In this document: positions 1-6,477 of the stretch, one piece after another
Numbering within the stretch: the first letter of the stretch is position 1
Layout of the letters: every line of letters starts with the position of its first letter
Source of the DNA: an uncultured Clostridium sp.
GTDB taxonomy: Bacteria > Bacillota > Clostridia > Lachnospirales > Lachnospiraceae
Direction of reading: 5' to 3'
Length of the DNA stretch: 7,742 nucleotides
Assembly: GCA_900553925.1 (NCBI GenBank)
Contig: USFH01000102.1
Location: 1-7,742 of the forward strand
The notes under the pieces: model-generated
What the model saw: only the letters and a program-made list of their open reading frames with translations
Told to the model about the DNA's origin: nothing
The model's database searches: none
Program-made: the position numbers and the translations under genes

Positions 1-7
1 AATGAAT

Positions 8-50
8 AGGATTTGTATAAATCCTTGAAAATATCTTAAAGAAATTTTCA
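8..50 (-). other. Two small AU-rich inverted repeats in the leader
   Basis: One is a perfect 7-base inverted repeat, AGGATTT (8-14) with AAATCCT (19-25) around a 4-base loop. The other is TGAAAAT (26-32) with ATTTTCA (44-50) around 11 bases. Both are weak alone and lack a T-tract, so they are not terminators. In a pre-rRNA they could be part of a processing structure, but the partner sequences beyond 16S cannot be seen. Confidence 0.35.
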
Positions 51-69
51 GGGTTAACATGTTATTAAT

Positions 70-83
70 TTGTCAAAGGTTCA
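70..83 (-). promoter_or_regulatory. boxA-like antitermination element in the leader
   Basis: The minus strand reads TGAACCTTTGACAA, which resembles the rRNA boxA (E. coli TGCTCTTTAACAA; Bacillus types contain CTTTGAAAA) in its CTTTGACAA core. It sits about 25 bases downstream of the predicted P2 start, a sensible place for assembly of a NusB/NusE antitermination complex. The match is imperfect at its 5' half. Confidence 0.42.
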
Positions 84-95
84 TATTTGCTGTCC

Positions 96-129
96 TCAGC
101 GACAGCTTCCTTATAATATCACTTTGTTT
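96..129 (-). repeat. 34-base direct repeat, copy at P2
   Basis: This 34-base segment matches 204-237 at 32 of 34 positions (differences at 109/217 and 125/233). It carries the -10 box, the discriminator, the predicted +1 and the first bases of the transcript, GCTGTCGCTGA. The similarity stops upstream of the -10 region, so the -35 boxes and the outer spacers are not part of the identity. Confidence 0.9.
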
Positions 130-141
130 CGTCTTTGTCAA
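106..141 (-). promoter_or_regulatory. Strong sigma-A promoter, downstream copy (P2) of tandem rRNA-type pair
   Basis: On the minus strand there is a perfect -35 TTGACA (136-141), a 17-base spacer and a -10 TATTAT (113-118). This predicts a start at about G106. The sequence upstream of the -35 is rich in A and T tracts, as expected of an UP element. The spacer ends in AAAGTGA, nearly the same as in the other copy. Near-consensus boxes in tandem with AT-rich upstream DNA are typical of rRNA promoters in Firmicutes. Confidence 0.85.
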
Positions 142-203
142 GAAGTTTTTTCAACTTTTTGATTTTCAAAACGTGATATCGAATGGTGTTTTTTACCGTC
201 GTA

Positions 204-237
204 TCAGCGACAGCTTGCTTATAATATCACTTCGTTT
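204..237 (-). repeat. 34-base direct repeat, copy at P1
   Basis: This is the second copy of the promoter-start repeat, 108 bases from the first with two substitutions. The identical initial transcribed sequence at both promoters suggests that it is under selection, or that the promoter was recently duplicated and is kept uniform by exchange with other rRNA operons. Confidence 0.9.
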
Positions 238-249
238 TTAGAAAGTCAA
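214..249 (-). promoter_or_regulatory. Strong sigma-A promoter, upstream copy (P1) of tandem rRNA-type pair
   Basis: On the minus strand there is a -35 TTGACT (244-249), a 17-base spacer and a -10 TATTAT (221-226), predicting a start at about G214. The -35 lies only 32 bases past the radA stop codon, and the A/T-tract DNA between them would serve as an UP element. The -10 lies exactly 108 bases upstream of the -10 of the second promoter. The -35 differs from consensus at one base, so this copy may be slightly weaker. Confidence 0.82.
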
Positions 250-281
250 CAGCTAATTTGAATTTTTTTCATTTTTTGATA

Positions 282-1634
282 TTATAACAGCGAAAGCGCC
301 TCTACCAGCGTTGATACAGCTAATATTTTCACATTCAACTTATCCATTGCCTTATCGTAATTCGACTTTGGAATAATGCAGGTTGCAAATCCCATCTTGT
401 CTGCTTCTTTGACACGCTGCAATACATTGGTGACACCTCGAATTTCTCCTGCAAGCCCAATCTCTCCGATAATCATAGTATCGCTCGGTACAACTTTATT
501 ATTCATGCTGGATGCAATTGCGAATGCCACGCCCAGATCTACCGCTGTATCATTTACCTTCATACCTCCGGCAATATTCACATACGCGTCATATCCCCAC
601 AGATTCATGCCCACTCTTTTTTCCATTACAGCAAGAATCAGATTCACCCGGTTATAATCGATTCCAACCGCTGTACGCCGCGGCATATTAAAATTTGTCT
701 GGCATACAAGTGCCTGCAGCTCGACCAATATCGGTCTTGTCCCTTCCAACGAAGACACAACAACAGAACCCGACACATTCTGCGGGCGCCCATTCAACAG
801 TGCCTGGGATGGATTATCCACCTCATCAAGACCTTTTTCCGTCATTGTAAATACACCGATTTCATTCGTAGATCCGAATCTGTTTTTTACGCCTCTTAAT
901 ATACGGAAGCCATGATTTCTGTCTCCCTCAAAGTATAACACGGAATCCACCATATGCTCCAGTGTTCTCGGTCCGGCAACATTGCCTTCCTTCGTAACAT
1001 GTCCTACAATAAAAATTGCAATTCCATACTGCTTTGCTACCTGCATCAGTCTTGCGGTCACTTCCCGCACCTGCGTCACTGTTCCCGGCGCTGTACCGAC
1101 CTCTTCCACAACCATCGTTTGAATCGAGTCAATAATCACAACGCTTGCATTGCTTTTCTTTATGACCGACTCGATATTATCCATATCATTGTCGCACAGT
1201 AACAGCATATCCTTCTCAAATACACCGATTCGTTCTGCACGCATTTTTATCTGGGCTAACGATTCCTCGCCTGAGACATACAGCACATTCGTATTTGTGT
1301 GTACCAGATTCCTGCACATCTGAAGAAGTATTGTTGATTTTCCGATTCCCGGATCTCCGCCAACTAAAACAAGGGAGCCCTTCACGATACCCCCACCCAG
1401 TACCCGGTCCAGTTCCCTCATACCTGTAGGAATCCGGCTTTCCTTTGCAGTCGACACCTCCAAAATCCCCATCGGCTCCACAGCATCCCTATGCACCTTC
1501 CCTGTCTTGACATTCGTCTTGACGGTTTCCTCCACAAATGTATTCCAGGCGTGGCATCCCGGGCACTGCCCCTGCCATTTCGCCGATTCATATCCACACT
1601 CTTTACAGAAAAAAATCTGTTTTTCCTTTGCCAT
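282..1634 (-). CDS. radA: DNA repair protein RadA (Sms), 450 aa
   Basis: RadA is a RecA-like ATPase that acts as a hexameric helicase on recombination intermediates, extending D-loops during homologous recombination and repair. The protein shows an N-terminal C4 zinc finger (Cys10, 13, 24, 27), Walker A GDPGIGKS at 93-100, Walker B VVIIDS at 165-170, the family-specific KNRFG motif at 250-254, and a C-terminal Lon-protease-like domain from about 275 to the end. At 450 residues the length is normal and the gene looks intact. The reading frame stays open 30 codons further upstream, but the start chosen at 1634 has AAGGAG six bases before the ATG and begins MAKEKQIFFC, as in homologues. A terminator separates it from the upstream gene. 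No convincing promoter is seen in the gap; TAGAAT at 1702-1707 lacks a good -35. The stop codon is followed within 32 bases by an rRNA-type promoter. Confidence 0.96.
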   Translation of the reverse strand: MAKEKQIFFCKECGYESAKWQGQCPGCHAWNTFVEETVKTNVKTGKVHRDAVEPMGILEVSTAKESRIPTGMRELDRVLGGGIVKGSLVLVGGDPGIGKSTILLQMCRNLVHTNTNVLYVSGEESLAQIKMRAERIGVFEKDMLLLCDNDMDNIESVIKKSNASVVIIDSIQTMVVEEVGTAPGTVTQVREVTARLMQVAKQYGIAIFIVGHVTKEGNVAGPRTLEHMVDSVLYFEGDRNHGFRILRGVKNRFGSTNEIGVFTMTEKGLDEVDNPSQALLNGRPQNVSGSVVVSSLEGTRPILVELQALVCQTNFNMPRRTAVGIDYNRVNLILAVMEKRVGMNLWGYDAYVNIAGGMKVNDTAVDLGVAFAIASSMNNKVVPSDTMIIGEIGLAGEIRGVTNVLQRVKEADKMGFATCIIPKSNYDKAMDKLNVKILAVSTLVEALSLL

Positions 1635-1640
1635 TTCATA

Positions 1641-1646
1641 CTCCTT
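1641..1646 (-). promoter_or_regulatory. Ribosome binding site that fixes the radA start
   Basis: AAGGAG lies six bases before the ATG at 1632-1634. The longer in-frame start at 1724 falls in the T-tract of the terminator and has no such site, so the shorter protein is preferred. Confidence 0.85.
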
Positions 1647-1724
1647 CCGTTCCAATCCAGACAGGCAGCATCCGAGGAAATCTCCCGTACGCATCATTTG
1701 CATTCTAAATAACGCATTCTGCAT

Positions 1725-1764
1725 AAAAAAACTGCCGCACCGAATCGCTCCGGCACGACAGTTT
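1725..1764 (-). terminator. Rho-independent terminator after the 137-aa gene
   Basis: In minus-strand RNA, 1764-1751 pairs with 1742-1729 as an unbroken 14-pair stem including three G-U pairs, with an 8-base loop (1743-1750), running straight into a run of seven U. On the plus strand the wobbles become A-C mismatches and no T-tract follows, so it works leftward only. It begins 16 bases after the stop codon at 1781 and probably ends the long purine-clpC transcript. Confidence 0.9.
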
Positions 1765-1780
1765 CAACTTCTTGTCTGTC

Positions 1781-2194
1781 TTAGATTTTCTCTACCAGAA
1801 TATCTACCATCTTCGATGGCTCCAATTCTACGCTTAAGTTCAACTTACCACCAAGATTTGTCTTCATCTTGCCTACATAGACTTTATCGATATGGATCTT
1901 GTACTCACGCTCTGCCTCGAGTTCCAATGTGATCTGGGAATCTTCCTCTCCCTCAACCACAAAGTTCACCGCCTTGTCCGTTGCACGGAAATCATGAACA
2001 ACGGTTCCCGGTACTGACTCGTATACAAACATTCCGTTTCTCTCAAGCTTTGTTATTTCGCGGAAAGTCTTGATCTTATAGCTGTCTCCCTGATACTGGA
2101 AACCATCCTTCTTGGTCTTTGCTGCAAGTGCAAAATTACCAAAGCTGAGGGCACCTGTCTCTTCTTCCCGGATCAGTTCTTCGATTACTGCCAT
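1781..2194 (-). CDS. Conserved small protein of unknown function (137 aa), Lachnospiraceae type
   Basis: I recognise this from memory as a small protein conserved in Lachnospiraceae, sometimes labelled 'endosialidase' in databases. Nothing in the sequence supports a sialidase: it is far too short and shows no catalytic motif. The chain is acidic and soluble, with no signal peptide, membrane segment or cysteine. Residues 1-25 (MAVIEELIREEETGALSFGN) look like a short helix and turn; 36-70 hold the well-conserved-looking stretch YKIKTFREITKLERNGMFVYESVPGT; 75-137 look beta-rich, with a KMKTNLGGKLNLSVEL segment near the end. The frame is open to a TTG at 2275, but GGAGG eight bases before the ATG at 2194 decides the start. 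It lies between clpC and a terminator. Its function is unknown; a binding or scaffold role would be a guess. Confidence 0.85.
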   Translation of the reverse strand: MAVIEELIREEETGALSFGNFALAAKTKKDGFQYQGDSYKIKTFREITKLERNGMFVYESVPGTVVHDFRATDKAVNFVVEGEEDSQITLELEAEREYKIHIDKVYVGKMKTNLGGKLNLSVELEPSKMVDILVEKI

Positions 2195-2202
2195 ATTCTG
2201 TT

Positions 2203-2207
2203 CCTCC
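2203..2207 (-). promoter_or_regulatory. Ribosome binding site that fixes the 137-aa gene start
   Basis: GGAGG sits eight bases before the ATG at 2192-2194. The upstream in-frame candidates at 2275 (TTG) and 2272 (ATG) have no recognisable Shine-Dalgarno, which argues for the 137-residue rather than the 164-residue form. Confidence 0.8.
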
Positions 2208-2263
2208 GTATTGTATTTTGATTTGCGCATATCTGCGCGAAATTCATCACTTAATTCTGTTTC

Positions 2264-2295
2264 ATTATACATCAATTTTACATATATATCTACAA
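2264..2295 (-). promoter_or_regulatory. Possible internal promoter ahead of the 137-aa gene
   Basis: A perfect -10 TATAAT is at 2264-2269 in AT-rich DNA just after clpC. The best -35 is TTGTAG (2290-2295), at a long 20-base spacing, so the promoter is doubtful. If used it would give a leader of about 60 bases before the start at 2194. The presence of this box in the frame of the rejected longer start is further reason to prefer the shorter protein. Confidence 0.35.
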
Positions 2296-2323
2296 AATCT
2301 TACAGCATTTTTGTGGAAATTAA

Positions 2324-4762
2324 TTATTTTTTTGTGAACAGAACCTTTCCATCTTTGACTGTCATGCTCACTTTATCACCCGACCGGAAATTGCCCGCCA
2401 GGATTTCTTCTGCGAGTGAATCTTCGATGTTGTTCTGGATTGCACGCTTCAGTGGACGTGCTCCATATTTTTTGTCATAACCCTTCTCGAAGATAAAGTT
2501 TTTCACAGTATCTCCGTATGTGAGCGTAATTCCAAGCTGTTTTGCAAGGCGGTTCTTTAACTCCTTCAACATAAGCGCCGTAATGCCCTTGACATCCTCT
2601 TTTGAGAGTGTACGGAATACAATAATGTCATCAATCCGGTTCAAAAATTCCGGTTTAAACATCCGCTTTACCTCTTCCATGACATTATTCTTCATGTCCT
2701 TATGTTCTGAGTCTGCATCCTCCACATTTGAAAATCCCAGTTTTTTTGGATCAATGATTCGCTGGGCACCGGCATTACTTGTCATAATGATAATCGTGTT
2801 CTTGAAATCGACGGTTCTTCCCTGGGAATCCGTAATACGACCATCATCAAGCACCTGCAGTAACACATTGAATACATCCGGATGCGCCTTCTCAATCTCA
2901 TCAAACAGGATTACCGAATATGGATTTTTTCTCACCTGTTCCGAAAGCTGTCCCCCCTCTTCAAAGCCGACATAGCCCGGAGGAGATCCAATCATCTTAG
3001 ACACACTGTGCTTCTCCATATACTCCGACATATCTACGCGGATGATTGCATTCTCATTGCCAAACATAGCTTCCGCAAGTGCCTTGGATACCTCGGTCTT
3101 TCCAACGCCGGTTGGTCCAAGGAACAGAAATGATCCAATCGGTCGCTTCGGATCCTTCAAGCCAACTCTGCCACGACGGATTGCCTTCGCAACTGTCTCA
3201 ACCGCTTCATTCTGTCCCACTACGCGTTTGTGCAGAATATCCTCTAATTTCAAAAGCCGTTCCGATTCAGTCTGGGTAATCTTATTTACAGGTATTTTGG
3301 TCCAGACTGATACGACATCTGCCACATCATCCTCTGTTACCTGCAGCTGTTCCTGCTCCTGTTCATATAACTTTGCTTTTGTTCTTGCCAGCTTCTTCTC
3401 AGACTTGGAGATATCCTTCCTTATCTCCTGTGCAAGCTCTATATCTCCCTGCTGAAGTGCCTCTTCGAGTGCATCCTGTTGTCTGCGCAATTCTTCCTCG
3501 ATCCTGCCATTTGTCTTTGCGCCCGCAAATATACCAAGCTTCTTTCTGGATGATGCTTCATCGATCAGATCAATTGCCTTATCCGGCAGAAAACGGTCAT
3601 TAATATAGCGGATTGCATAGTCAGCCGCCGCAGCAATCGCATCATCTGTAATGGCAACACCATGATGCTGCTCATACTTCTCACGTAATCCTTTTAATAT
3701 TTCAATCGTCTCGTCTCGTGTAGGTTCTTCCACATAGACTGGCTGGAATCGACGCTCGAGCGCAGCATCCTTTTCGATATACTTACGATATTCCGTTCTT
3801 GTTGTTGCGCCGATCATCTGCACTTCTCCACGGGAAAGTGCCGGTTTTAGTATATTCGATGCGTCCATGGCACCTTCTGCGCCACCTGCTCCGATCAGTG
3901 TATGAAGCTCATCGACAAACAGAATTACATTTCCCGCAGCAGAAACCTCAGCTATCACACGTTTGATACGTTCCTCAAACTCGCCACGATACTTTGAACC
4001 TGCAACCATCCCGGACAGATCCAGACTCATAATACGCTTATCCGCCAGAAGCTCCGGAACATTTCCGGAAGCGATCAATTGCGCCAGACCCTCCACAACC
4101 GCAGTCTTACCGACGCCCGGTTCACCTACCAGACATGGATTGTTCTTCATGCGGCGGCAGAGTATCTGCATGACACGTTCTACCTCTGCCATTCTTCCGA
4201 CAACCGGATCCAGCATGCCATCTTTCGCCAGTTGCGTCAAATCGCGGCTATACTGATCCAAAGTTGGAGACGTTGATTTCTTCTTATTCTTAGGGTTCTT
4301 CAACAATCCCAGTTCTCTCTTTGCCTGAGCGAGATCCATGCCAAGTGCAGTCAGTGTATCCACGAAAAGCTTCTGCAGATTTACCGCCATGGAATTCAAC
4401 AATTTCACTGCAATTGTATCCATGGACTTCAGGATTGCAAGCAAAATATGTTCTGTTCCGATCCGTTCGTCCCGGAACCGGTCTGCCTCTTTCTCTGCCT
4501 GTTCCAAAACCGCAAGCAGTTTCTCGGAATATGCCGGTAATTTCGTCGAACGTTTCTCGCCCTTGTTTGTCTCCAGATACTTCTCCACAAACGTCAAATC
4601 TGCGCCATTTTCTGTAAGAAGTCTCCACGCCGTCACATCTTCACAGCAGAGCAATCCATAAAGCAGATGTTCCGTTCCAACATACCCATAACGCATCCGC
4701 TGTGCGCAGTCCTCCATCACAGCAAGCACTTCCTGTACCTGCTCTGTATATTCTAGTCTCAT
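2324..4762 (-). CDS. clpC: ATP-dependent Clp protease ATP-binding subunit ClpC, 812 aa
   Basis: This is a two-ring AAA+ unfoldase that feeds proteins to the ClpP peptidase in cytoplasmic quality control and regulated proteolysis. Two Clp N repeats span about 1-145. The first AAA+ module has Walker A GEPGVGKT (213-220), pore-loop KYRGEFEER (257-265) and Walker B VILFVDE (279-285). A short coiled middle domain lies at about 405-475, much shorter than in ClpB. The second module has Walker A GPTGVGKT (549-556), pore-loop GYVGF (596-600) and Walker B VILFDE (617-622). LGF (675-677), in the position of the VGF loop of Bacillus ClpC, predicts docking to ClpP. The length is normal and the gene intact. 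Its ATG overlaps the stop of the GntR gene (ATGA), implying translational coupling. No ctsR, mcsA or mcsB is present beside it. Confidence 0.96.
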   Translation of the reverse strand: MRLEYTEQVQEVLAVMEDCAQRMRYGYVGTEHLLYGLLCCEDVTAWRLLTENGADLTFVEKYLETNKGEKRSTKLPAYSEKLLAVLEQAEKEADRFRDERIGTEHILLAILKSMDTIAVKLLNSMAVNLQKLFVDTLTALGMDLAQAKRELGLLKNPKNKKKSTSPTLDQYSRDLTQLAKDGMLDPVVGRMAEVERVMQILCRRMKNNPCLVGEPGVGKTAVVEGLAQLIASGNVPELLADKRIMSLDLSGMVAGSKYRGEFEERIKRVIAEVSAAGNVILFVDELHTLIGAGGAEGAMDASNILKPALSRGEVQMIGATTRTEYRKYIEKDAALERRFQPVYVEEPTRDETIEILKGLREKYEQHHGVAITDDAIAAAADYAIRYINDRFLPDKAIDLIDEASSRKKLGIFAGAKTNGRIEEELRRQQDALEEALQQGDIELAQEIRKDISKSEKKLARTKAKLYEQEQEQLQVTEDDVADVVSVWTKIPVNKITQTESERLLKLEDILHKRVVGQNEAVETVAKAIRRGRVGLKDPKRPIGSFLFLGPTGVGKTEVSKALAEAMFGNENAIIRVDMSEYMEKHSVSKMIGSPPGYVGFEEGGQLSEQVRKNPYSVILFDEIEKAHPDVFNVLLQVLDDGRITDSQGRTVDFKNTIIIMTSNAGAQRIIDPKKLGFSNVEDADSEHKDMKNNVMEEVKRMFKPEFLNRIDDIIVFRTLSKEDVKGITALMLKELKNRLAKQLGITLTYGDTVKNFIFEKGYDKKYGARPLKRAIQNNIEDSLAEEILAGNFRSGDKVSMTVKDGKVLFTKK

Positions 4763-5160
4763 GTTTCCTTATTACCTCCGTGTGCAATGTCGCCAAATTC
4801 TTTATACATATCCGTTATAATCTGGTGCATTTCAGCAAGACTGATATCTTTGCATATTGCCTCCGCTACCAGCATCTGCATATCCAGATTGACCTTCTCG
4901 AGCTGTTCCTTGCGCGACTCTACCGTCACGCAGACAACAGCGCCTTTTCTGCGGTCAAGCTTCAGATATCCGTCATTTCGAAGTAATGCATATGCTTTGT
5001 TCACTGTGTGCATATTCACACCGATATCTTCCGCCAATTGCCGAACAGACGGCAACGACTCACCATTCTTGATTTTATCCTGTGCAATTCCCAGTATGAT
5101 CTGATTCCGCAACTGCATATAAATTGCCTCGTTGCTGTTAAAATCAAGTTCAATGAACAT
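4759..5160 (-). CDS. Short GntR-family transcriptional regulator (YtrA-like), 133 aa
   Basis: This is a DNA-binding regulator expected to act as a dimeric repressor in the cytoplasm. Residues 10-78 form the GntR winged helix-turn-helix: an EAIYMQLRNQI helix, the signature GESLPSVRQLAEDIGVN (33-49), recognition helix NMHTVNKAYALL (49-60) and the wing LKLDRRKGAVV. The tail of about 55 residues (80-133) is helical and too short for the FCD, UTRA or aminotransferase effector domains, which is the YtrA pattern. AAGGAA lies four bases before the ATG. It follows purD by 18 bases and overlaps clpC by four. YtrA-type regulators often control their own operon, frequently with ABC transporter genes; here the partner is clpC and no transporter is visible. 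The ligand and operator are unknown, and I found no clear palindromic operator just upstream. Confidence 0.92.
   Translation of the reverse strand: MFIELDFNSNEAIYMQLRNQIILGIAQDKIKNGESLPSVRQLAEDIGVNMHTVNKAYALLRNDGYLKLDRRKGAVVCVTVESRKEQLEKVNLDMQMLVAEAICKDISLAEMHQIITDMYKEFGDIAHGGNKET
4774..4779 (-). promoter_or_regulatory. Ribosome binding site for clpC inside the gntR 3' end
   Basis: GGAGGT lies 11 bases before the clpC ATG, rather far, and a second purine run AAGGA lies only three bases before it. Both are inside the last codons of the GntR gene. The stretched spacing fits re-initiation by ribosomes finishing gntR at the ATGA overlap. Confidence 0.65.
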
Positions 5161-5178
5161 AAAATTCCTTCTTCCTGA

Positions 5179-6450
5179 TTACTGTTCATCGATGGCCTTA
5201 CCAATATCATGTCGCATATATTTGTTCTCAAACTGAATCCATTCCGTTGCTTTATATGCGTTCGCACGTGCCTCTACCAATGTCTTTCCCTTTGCTGTCA
5301 CACCTAATACACGGCCACCATTTGTTACAATTCCTTTATCTGTCTGTTTGGTTCCTGCATGGAATACATAGTATCCTTCTTTATCCTTAAATGTATCCAG
5401 ACCATCTATCACAAAGCCCTTATCATAATGCTCCGGATATCCGTCCGATGCCAGAACCACGCAGACTGCTGCCTGCTCGTCAAACTCCAGTTCCACCTCA
5501 TCAAGCTTGCCATCGATGCAAGCTTCCATCACATCGATAATATCATTCTTCATGCGCGGAAGTACAACCTGAGCCTCCGGATCACCGAATCTCGCGTTGT
5601 ACTCCAGCACACGCGGGCCATCCGGTGTCAGCATCAGACCACAGAATAAGATTCCTGTGAAATCTCTGCCCTCTGCCTTCATCGCATCCATCGTCTTCTG
5701 GTAGACGTGTTCCTTGCAGAATCTGTCTACATCATCTGTATAAAACGGGCTTGGTGAGAATGTTCCCATACCGCCGGTGTTAAGTCCCTTGTCACCATCC
5801 TTTGCACGCTTGTGATCCTGTGCAGAAGCCATCGGCTTGATATGCGTACCATCGCAGAAGCAAAGTACGGATACTTCACGGCCTGTCATAAACTCCTCAA
5901 TGACAATCTTATCCCCGGCTGAACCAAACTGCTTATCGAGCATCAATGTCTTGACGCCTTCCTTCGCCTCTTCAAGAGTGTTACAGATCAATACTCCTTT
6001 ACCAAGTGCAAGGCCATCCGCCTTCAGTACGATTGGCATCTTCGCTGTTTCCAGATATGCAAGTGCCGCTTCTGCATTGTCAAATGTCTCATAGGCTGCA
6101 GATGGGATTCCGTATTTCTTCATCAGATCCTTGGAAAATGCTTTTGATCCCTCGATAATCGCCGCATTGGCTCTTGGGCCGAACACACGGATGCCTGCAT
6201 CCATAAATGCGTCCGCAACACCTGCCACAAGCGGATCATCCGGTCCGACAATTGCAAGATCAATTTCTTTTTCCTTAGCAAATGCAACCAGTTTTTCTGC
6301 ATCCATTACCGATATATCAACACATGTTGCAAGCTGTGCAATACCTGCATTTCCAGGTGCTGCATAAAGCTCTGTGACACGTTTGCTCTGACTACACTTC
6401 CACGCAATGGCATGCTCTCTGCCACCGCCACCTACGATAAGTACTTTCAT
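5179..6450 (-). CDS. purD: Phosphoribosylamine--glycine ligase (GAR synthetase), 423 aa
   Basis: PurD joins glycine to 5-phosphoribosylamine using ATP, giving GAR in the second step of de novo purine synthesis. The N-terminal domain opens MKVLIVGGGGREHA and carries GPDDPL at 69-74. The ATP-grasp domain includes VLKADGLALGKGV (141-153), the glycine-rich GLNTGGMGTFSPSP region (222-235), DFTGILFCGLMLT (263-275) and the metal-binding EYNARFGDPE (283-292). The C-terminal domain has the usual CVVLASDGYP and GGRVLGVTA stretches. At 423 residues it is full length for a stand-alone enzyme. AAAGGAGG lies five bases before the ATG. It is 27 bases after purN, which supplies the next enzyme, so product and substrate pass between neighbours in the operon. 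Confidence 0.97.
   Translation of the reverse strand: MKVLIVGGGGREHAIAWKCSQSKRVTELYAAPGNAGIAQLATCVDISVMDAEKLVAFAKEKEIDLAIVGPDDPLVAGVADAFMDAGIRVFGPRANAAIIEGSKAFSKDLMKKYGIPSAAYETFDNAEAALAYLETAKMPIVLKADGLALGKGVLICNTLEEAKEGVKTLMLDKQFGSAGDKIVIEEFMTGREVSVLCFCDGTHIKPMASAQDHKRAKDGDKGLNTGGMGTFSPSPFYTDDVDRFCKEHVYQKTMDAMKAEGRDFTGILFCGLMLTPDGPRVLEYNARFGDPEAQVVLPRMKNDIIDVMEACIDGKLDEVELEFDEQAAVCVVLASDGYPEHYDKGFVIDGLDTFKDKEGYYVFHAGTKQTDKGIVTNGGRVLGVTAKGKTLVEARANAYKATEWIQFENKYMRHDIGKAIDEQ
5203..5231 (-). promoter_or_regulatory. Possible internal promoter in the 3' end of purD
   Basis: TTGAGA (5226-5231) is followed after 17 bases by GATATT (5203-5208), giving five and four matches to the sigma-A boxes. It would start transcription just before gntR-clpC, letting them be expressed apart from the purine genes. 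The -10 is poor and the site lies in coding DNA, so chance is quite possible. Confidence 0.25.
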
Positions 6451-6477
6451 GATTTCCTCCTTTATTCGGTTCTATTC

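Larger units (their letters stand above)
1..214 (-). other. Probable pre-rRNA 5' leader (upstream of 16S, which lies off the left edge)
   Basis: This stretch would be transcribed leftward from the two promoters at 106-141 and 214-249. It has no credible gene on either strand; the 60-codon plus-strand frame at 59-241 runs across both promoter copies and is chance. Read on the minus strand it contains an antiterminator-like boxA (70-83), then an AACCCTGAAAATTTC-type stretch and two small AU-rich inverted repeats near the edge. From memory this order resembles the leader ahead of 16S rRNA in Clostridia. The conserved 16S start (AGAGTTTGATC) is not within the window, so the rRNA assignment is an inference. 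A tRNA or other stable-RNA operon is the main alternative. Confidence 0.62.

Noticed and set aside
96..237. Two spaced 34-base repeats as a minimal CRISPR array
   Set aside because: There are only two copies, the repeat contains -10 boxes with correctly spaced -35 boxes, and the 74 bases between them are promoter and leader DNA, not a spacer.
59..241. Plus-strand open frame of 60 codons in the left intergenic block
   Set aside because: It spans both copies of the promoter repeat, so it repeats its own peptide, has no ribosome site, and is explained by the minus-strand promoters.
282..310. Short stem at the radA 3' end (GGCG-CTTT-CGCT) as a terminator
   Set aside because: It has four pairs including one wobble, lies inside the coding region, and is not followed by a run of T.
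1635..1724. Thirty-codon N-terminal extension of RadA
   Set aside because: The alternative start lies in the terminator T-tract, has no ribosome site, and RadA proteins begin just before the zinc finger, as at 1634.
2291..2317. Hairpin after clpC (ACAAAA with TTTTGT) as a terminator
   Set aside because: It has six A-T-only pairs, a large loop and no following T-tract, too weak to end transcription.
4700..5260. CtsR heptad or CIRCE operator controlling clpC
   Set aside because: I looked for GGTCAAA-type direct repeats and for TTAGCACTC/GAGTGCTAA around gntR and clpC and saw neither.
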